In this document: one piece after another, positions 6,537 through 8,110 of the stretch
How positions within the stretch are numbered: the first letter of the stretch is position 1
How the letters are laid out: each line of letters opens with the position of its first letter
Source: Rhizobium sp. Q54
Lineage (GTDB): Bacteria > Pseudomonadota > Alphaproteobacteria > Rickettsiales > UBA1997
Assembly (NCBI GenBank): GCA_945865745.1
Contig: CAMBFP010000048.1
Coordinates: forward strand, 1 to 8,110
Direction of reading: 5' to 3'
Length of the DNA stretch: 8,110 nucleotides
Notes under the pieces: generated by a model
Database searches by the model: none
What the model saw: only the letters and a program-made list of their open reading frames with translations
What the model was told of the DNA's origin: nothing
Made by a program: the position numbers and the translations under genes

Positions 6537-7853
6537 TTAAAATTCGTAAACAGTCTTTCCGGCCACAACTGTTCTAATCGCACGACCCTTCACTTTAAAT
6601 CCATCAAAGGGAGAATTTTTTGATTTACTGTAAAATTTCTGTGAATCGATTTCCCATTCATGATTCAAATCAATTAGCACCAAATCAGCACGCGCGCCTC
6701 TTTCAATCACGCCGCCGTCGAAATTAATAATCTTAGCTGCGTTGCAAGTCATCTTGGCGAGCAGGTCGCGAAGGCTTAATAAGCCTTGGTGAAAAAGATT
6801 TAGTGAAAGTGGCAACATGGTTTCTACGCCGACAATTCCAAAAGTTGCTTCCTGCAAAGGTTTTTCTTTTGAAGGTAAATCATGTGGCGCGTGATCTGTG
6901 GCAATTGCGTCAATTAAGCCAGAACGCAGACCTTCGATCAAAGCCAGGCGATCTTTTTCAGAGCGCAAAGGCGGATTCATTTTCGCGTTAGTTCCTGATT
7001 TTAAAACCTGCTCATCATTCAACATAAAATGGTGCGGAGAAACTTCCACCGTAGCCGCAAGACCTTTTTCTTTCGCGCGTTTAATAGCATCTAAAGCCTC
7101 ACTAGTTGAAACATGAAGCAAGTGATAACGACCACCGATAGCTTCAAGAATTGCCAAATCGCGCTCAACAATTACCGACTCAGAAATATTTGGAATGCCA
7201 CGCACACCAAGTTTTTTAGATACTTCCCCCTCAGTGATGCAGCCTTTATTGGTAAGATTTAAATCTTCTGCATGCTGCGCAATTACAACTCCAAGATCGC
7301 GTGAATTTTCGAAGGCGCGACGCATTAATTGTGCATTCATCACCGGCAGACCATCGTCAGTGAAGCCGACGGCGCCCGCAGCTTTCAGCGCTGACAAATC
7401 AGCGATATCTTCGCCTTTCATATTTTTTGTGATGCAAGCGTAAGCACGAACATTGCAATGTGCGACTTCGCGAGCTTTGGCGTGAAGATCATTTAAAACT
7501 TCAACTGAATCGAGAGTTGGAATGGTATTTGGCTGACAAACAACTGAGGTGATTCCGCCAACTACAGCAGACTTCGAACCAGTCTCTAAATCTTCTTTAT
7601 GGGTTTGTCCTGGGTAACGAAAATGCACTTGGATATCGATTAAGCCCGGAGCGAGTACATGACCTTTACAATCAATTACTTCTGCATCTTTAGCAGAAAT
7701 ATTTTCACCTAAATCTGCAATTTTATCGCCAACAGTTAAAAGGCTGCTGAGCTTGTCATAGCCTGACTTTGGATCAATGATGCGTGCGTTAATATAGAGA
7801 ATTTTTTTGTCAGCAGCAATTGGTTGTGAGTAGGGTAAATCAAACTTCGACAT
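6537..7853 (-). CDS. pyrC: Dihydroorotase, class I type
   Basis: Catalyses reversible cyclisation of N-carbamoyl-aspartate to dihydroorotate, the third step of de novo pyrimidine synthesis, in the cytoplasm. The 438 residues are typical of class I DHOases. Visible amidohydrolase signatures are: PGLIDIQVHFRYPG (69-82), GFTDDG with Asp166 (163-168), AQHAED with His194, LLHVST with His247, KMNPPLR substrate segment (291-297), and ATDHAPH with the catalytic Asp320 (318-324), then a C-terminal metallo-dependent beta-sandwich ending TVVAGKTVYEF. The metal-binding HxH motif reads QVH: the first His is Gln75, and the following usual RE/DPG is RYPG. I recall QVHFREPG in alphaproteobacterial enzymes, so this is probably a lineage variant rather than inactivation. 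The start is ATG 7853, with no obvious Shine-Dalgarno sequence. It is followed by the palindrome and thiD, and is divergent from the isomerase-like gene. An allantoinase or inactive paralogue is less likely given the full set of other motifs. Confidence 0.92.
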   Translation of the reverse strand: MSKFDLPYSQPIAADKKILYINARIIDPKSGYDKLSSLLTVGDKIADLGENISAKDAEVIDCKGHVLAPGLIDIQVHFRYPGQTHKEDLETGSKSAVVGGITSVVCQPNTIPTLDSVEVLNDLHAKAREVAHCNVRAYACITKNMKGEDIADLSALKAAGAVGFTDDGLPVMNAQLMRRAFENSRDLGVVIAQHAEDLNLTNKGCITEGEVSKKLGVRGIPNISESVIVERDLAILEAIGGRYHLLHVSTSEALDAIKRAKEKGLAATVEVSPHHFMLNDEQVLKSGTNAKMNPPLRSEKDRLALIEGLRSGLIDAIATDHAPHDLPSKEKPLQEATFGIVGVETMLPLSLNLFHQGLLSLRDLLAKMTCNAAKIINFDGGVIERGARADLVLIDLNHEWEIDSQKFYSKSKNSPFDGFKVKGRAIRTVVAGKTVYEF

Positions 7854-7933
7854 AAGCTAAAAATTGAATTGAGAAATTTTCTTGAACTCCAATGTTTGCC
7901 GCTTCTTTTTTTAATATCAAAACAACTCCTCAC

Positions 7934-8110
7934 ATGCCACACGTAATCGTCGAACATTCTATAAATTTTCCAAAAAACTCAGTTCAAAAAATTCAAACCG
8001 AGATTCAAAAAATTATGACTTCAATCACTGAAGGTAATTTCGATGCAGATCAGTGTAAGTGTCGCAGTATTTCTTTTGATGAATATTTAGTTGGATTCCC
8101 AAACCAAGAG
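7934..8110 (+). CDS. 5-carboxymethyl-2-hydroxymuconate isomerase-like protein, 5' part (runs off window)
   Basis: The 59 visible codons begin MPHVIVEHSINF, the signature of the CHMI/HpaF branch of the tautomerase (4-oxalocrotonate tautomerase) superfamily, in which Pro1 becomes the catalytic base after removal of Met. Further on, EGNFDADQCKCRSISFDEY and LVG match the family's E.G.F....IK.R....Y.VG pattern; the Arg at codon 44 sits where the family's substrate-binding Arg is expected. HpaF is about 126 residues, so roughly half is missing. In HpaF the reaction belongs to homoprotocatechuate breakdown, but no other catabolic gene is in view and stand-alone homologues of unknown substrate are common. 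The start ATG 7934 lacks a clear Shine-Dalgarno sequence. It is divergent from pyrC, with an 80-base gap between the starts that must hold both promoters. Confidence 0.75.
   Translation, partial: MPHVIVEHSINFPKNSVQKIQTEIQKIMTSITEGNFDADQCKCRSISFDEYLVGFPNQE

Overview
This window reads as chromosome of an AT-rich alphaproteobacterium, most likely a Rickettsiales-like lineage. The AspRS motif 3 block (GAPPHGGIAPGIDR) has the alphaproteobacterial form. The dihydroorotase carries a QVHF variant that I recall from alphaproteobacteria. The large central gene resembles the enlarged VirB6 proteins of the Rickettsiales type IV secretion system: a lipoprotein-like N-terminus, a Cys-rich outer domain, a TrbL/VirB6 membrane core and a long C-terminal extension. 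The assignment rests on remembered family features, not on a search.

Layout: the left end is the 3' two thirds of aspS (+). A 187-base AT-rich spacer follows, holding a short broken reading frame. Next is a class II tRNA-Leu(UAA) with encoded CCA, and only 30 bases later a roughly 1,279-residue VirB6-like gene (+). The 333 bases after it hold no intact gene, but a minus-strand reading frame with in-frame TAG and TGA looks like the decayed 3' end of a protein gene that abuts thiD. The right half is on the minus strand: pyrC (dihydroorotase) upstream of thiD (HMP/HMP-P kinase), separated by 103 bases that are almost filled by a long palindrome. The window closes with the 5' end of a plus-strand gene for a 5-carboxymethyl-2-hydroxymuconate isomerase-like protein of the tautomerase superfamily, divergent from pyrC.

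Functionally this is a mix of housekeeping genes (translation, pyrimidine synthesis, thiamine salvage) with one orphan type IV secretion component and no other vir/rvh genes in view. I see no phage, insertion sequence, CRISPR array or defence system. The most interesting items are the architecture of the VirB6-like protein, the palindrome whose arm differences are all tolerated as G-U pairs only in the pyrC-thiD transcript direction, the gene remnant beside thiD, and the His-to-Gln change in the PyrC metal-binding motif.
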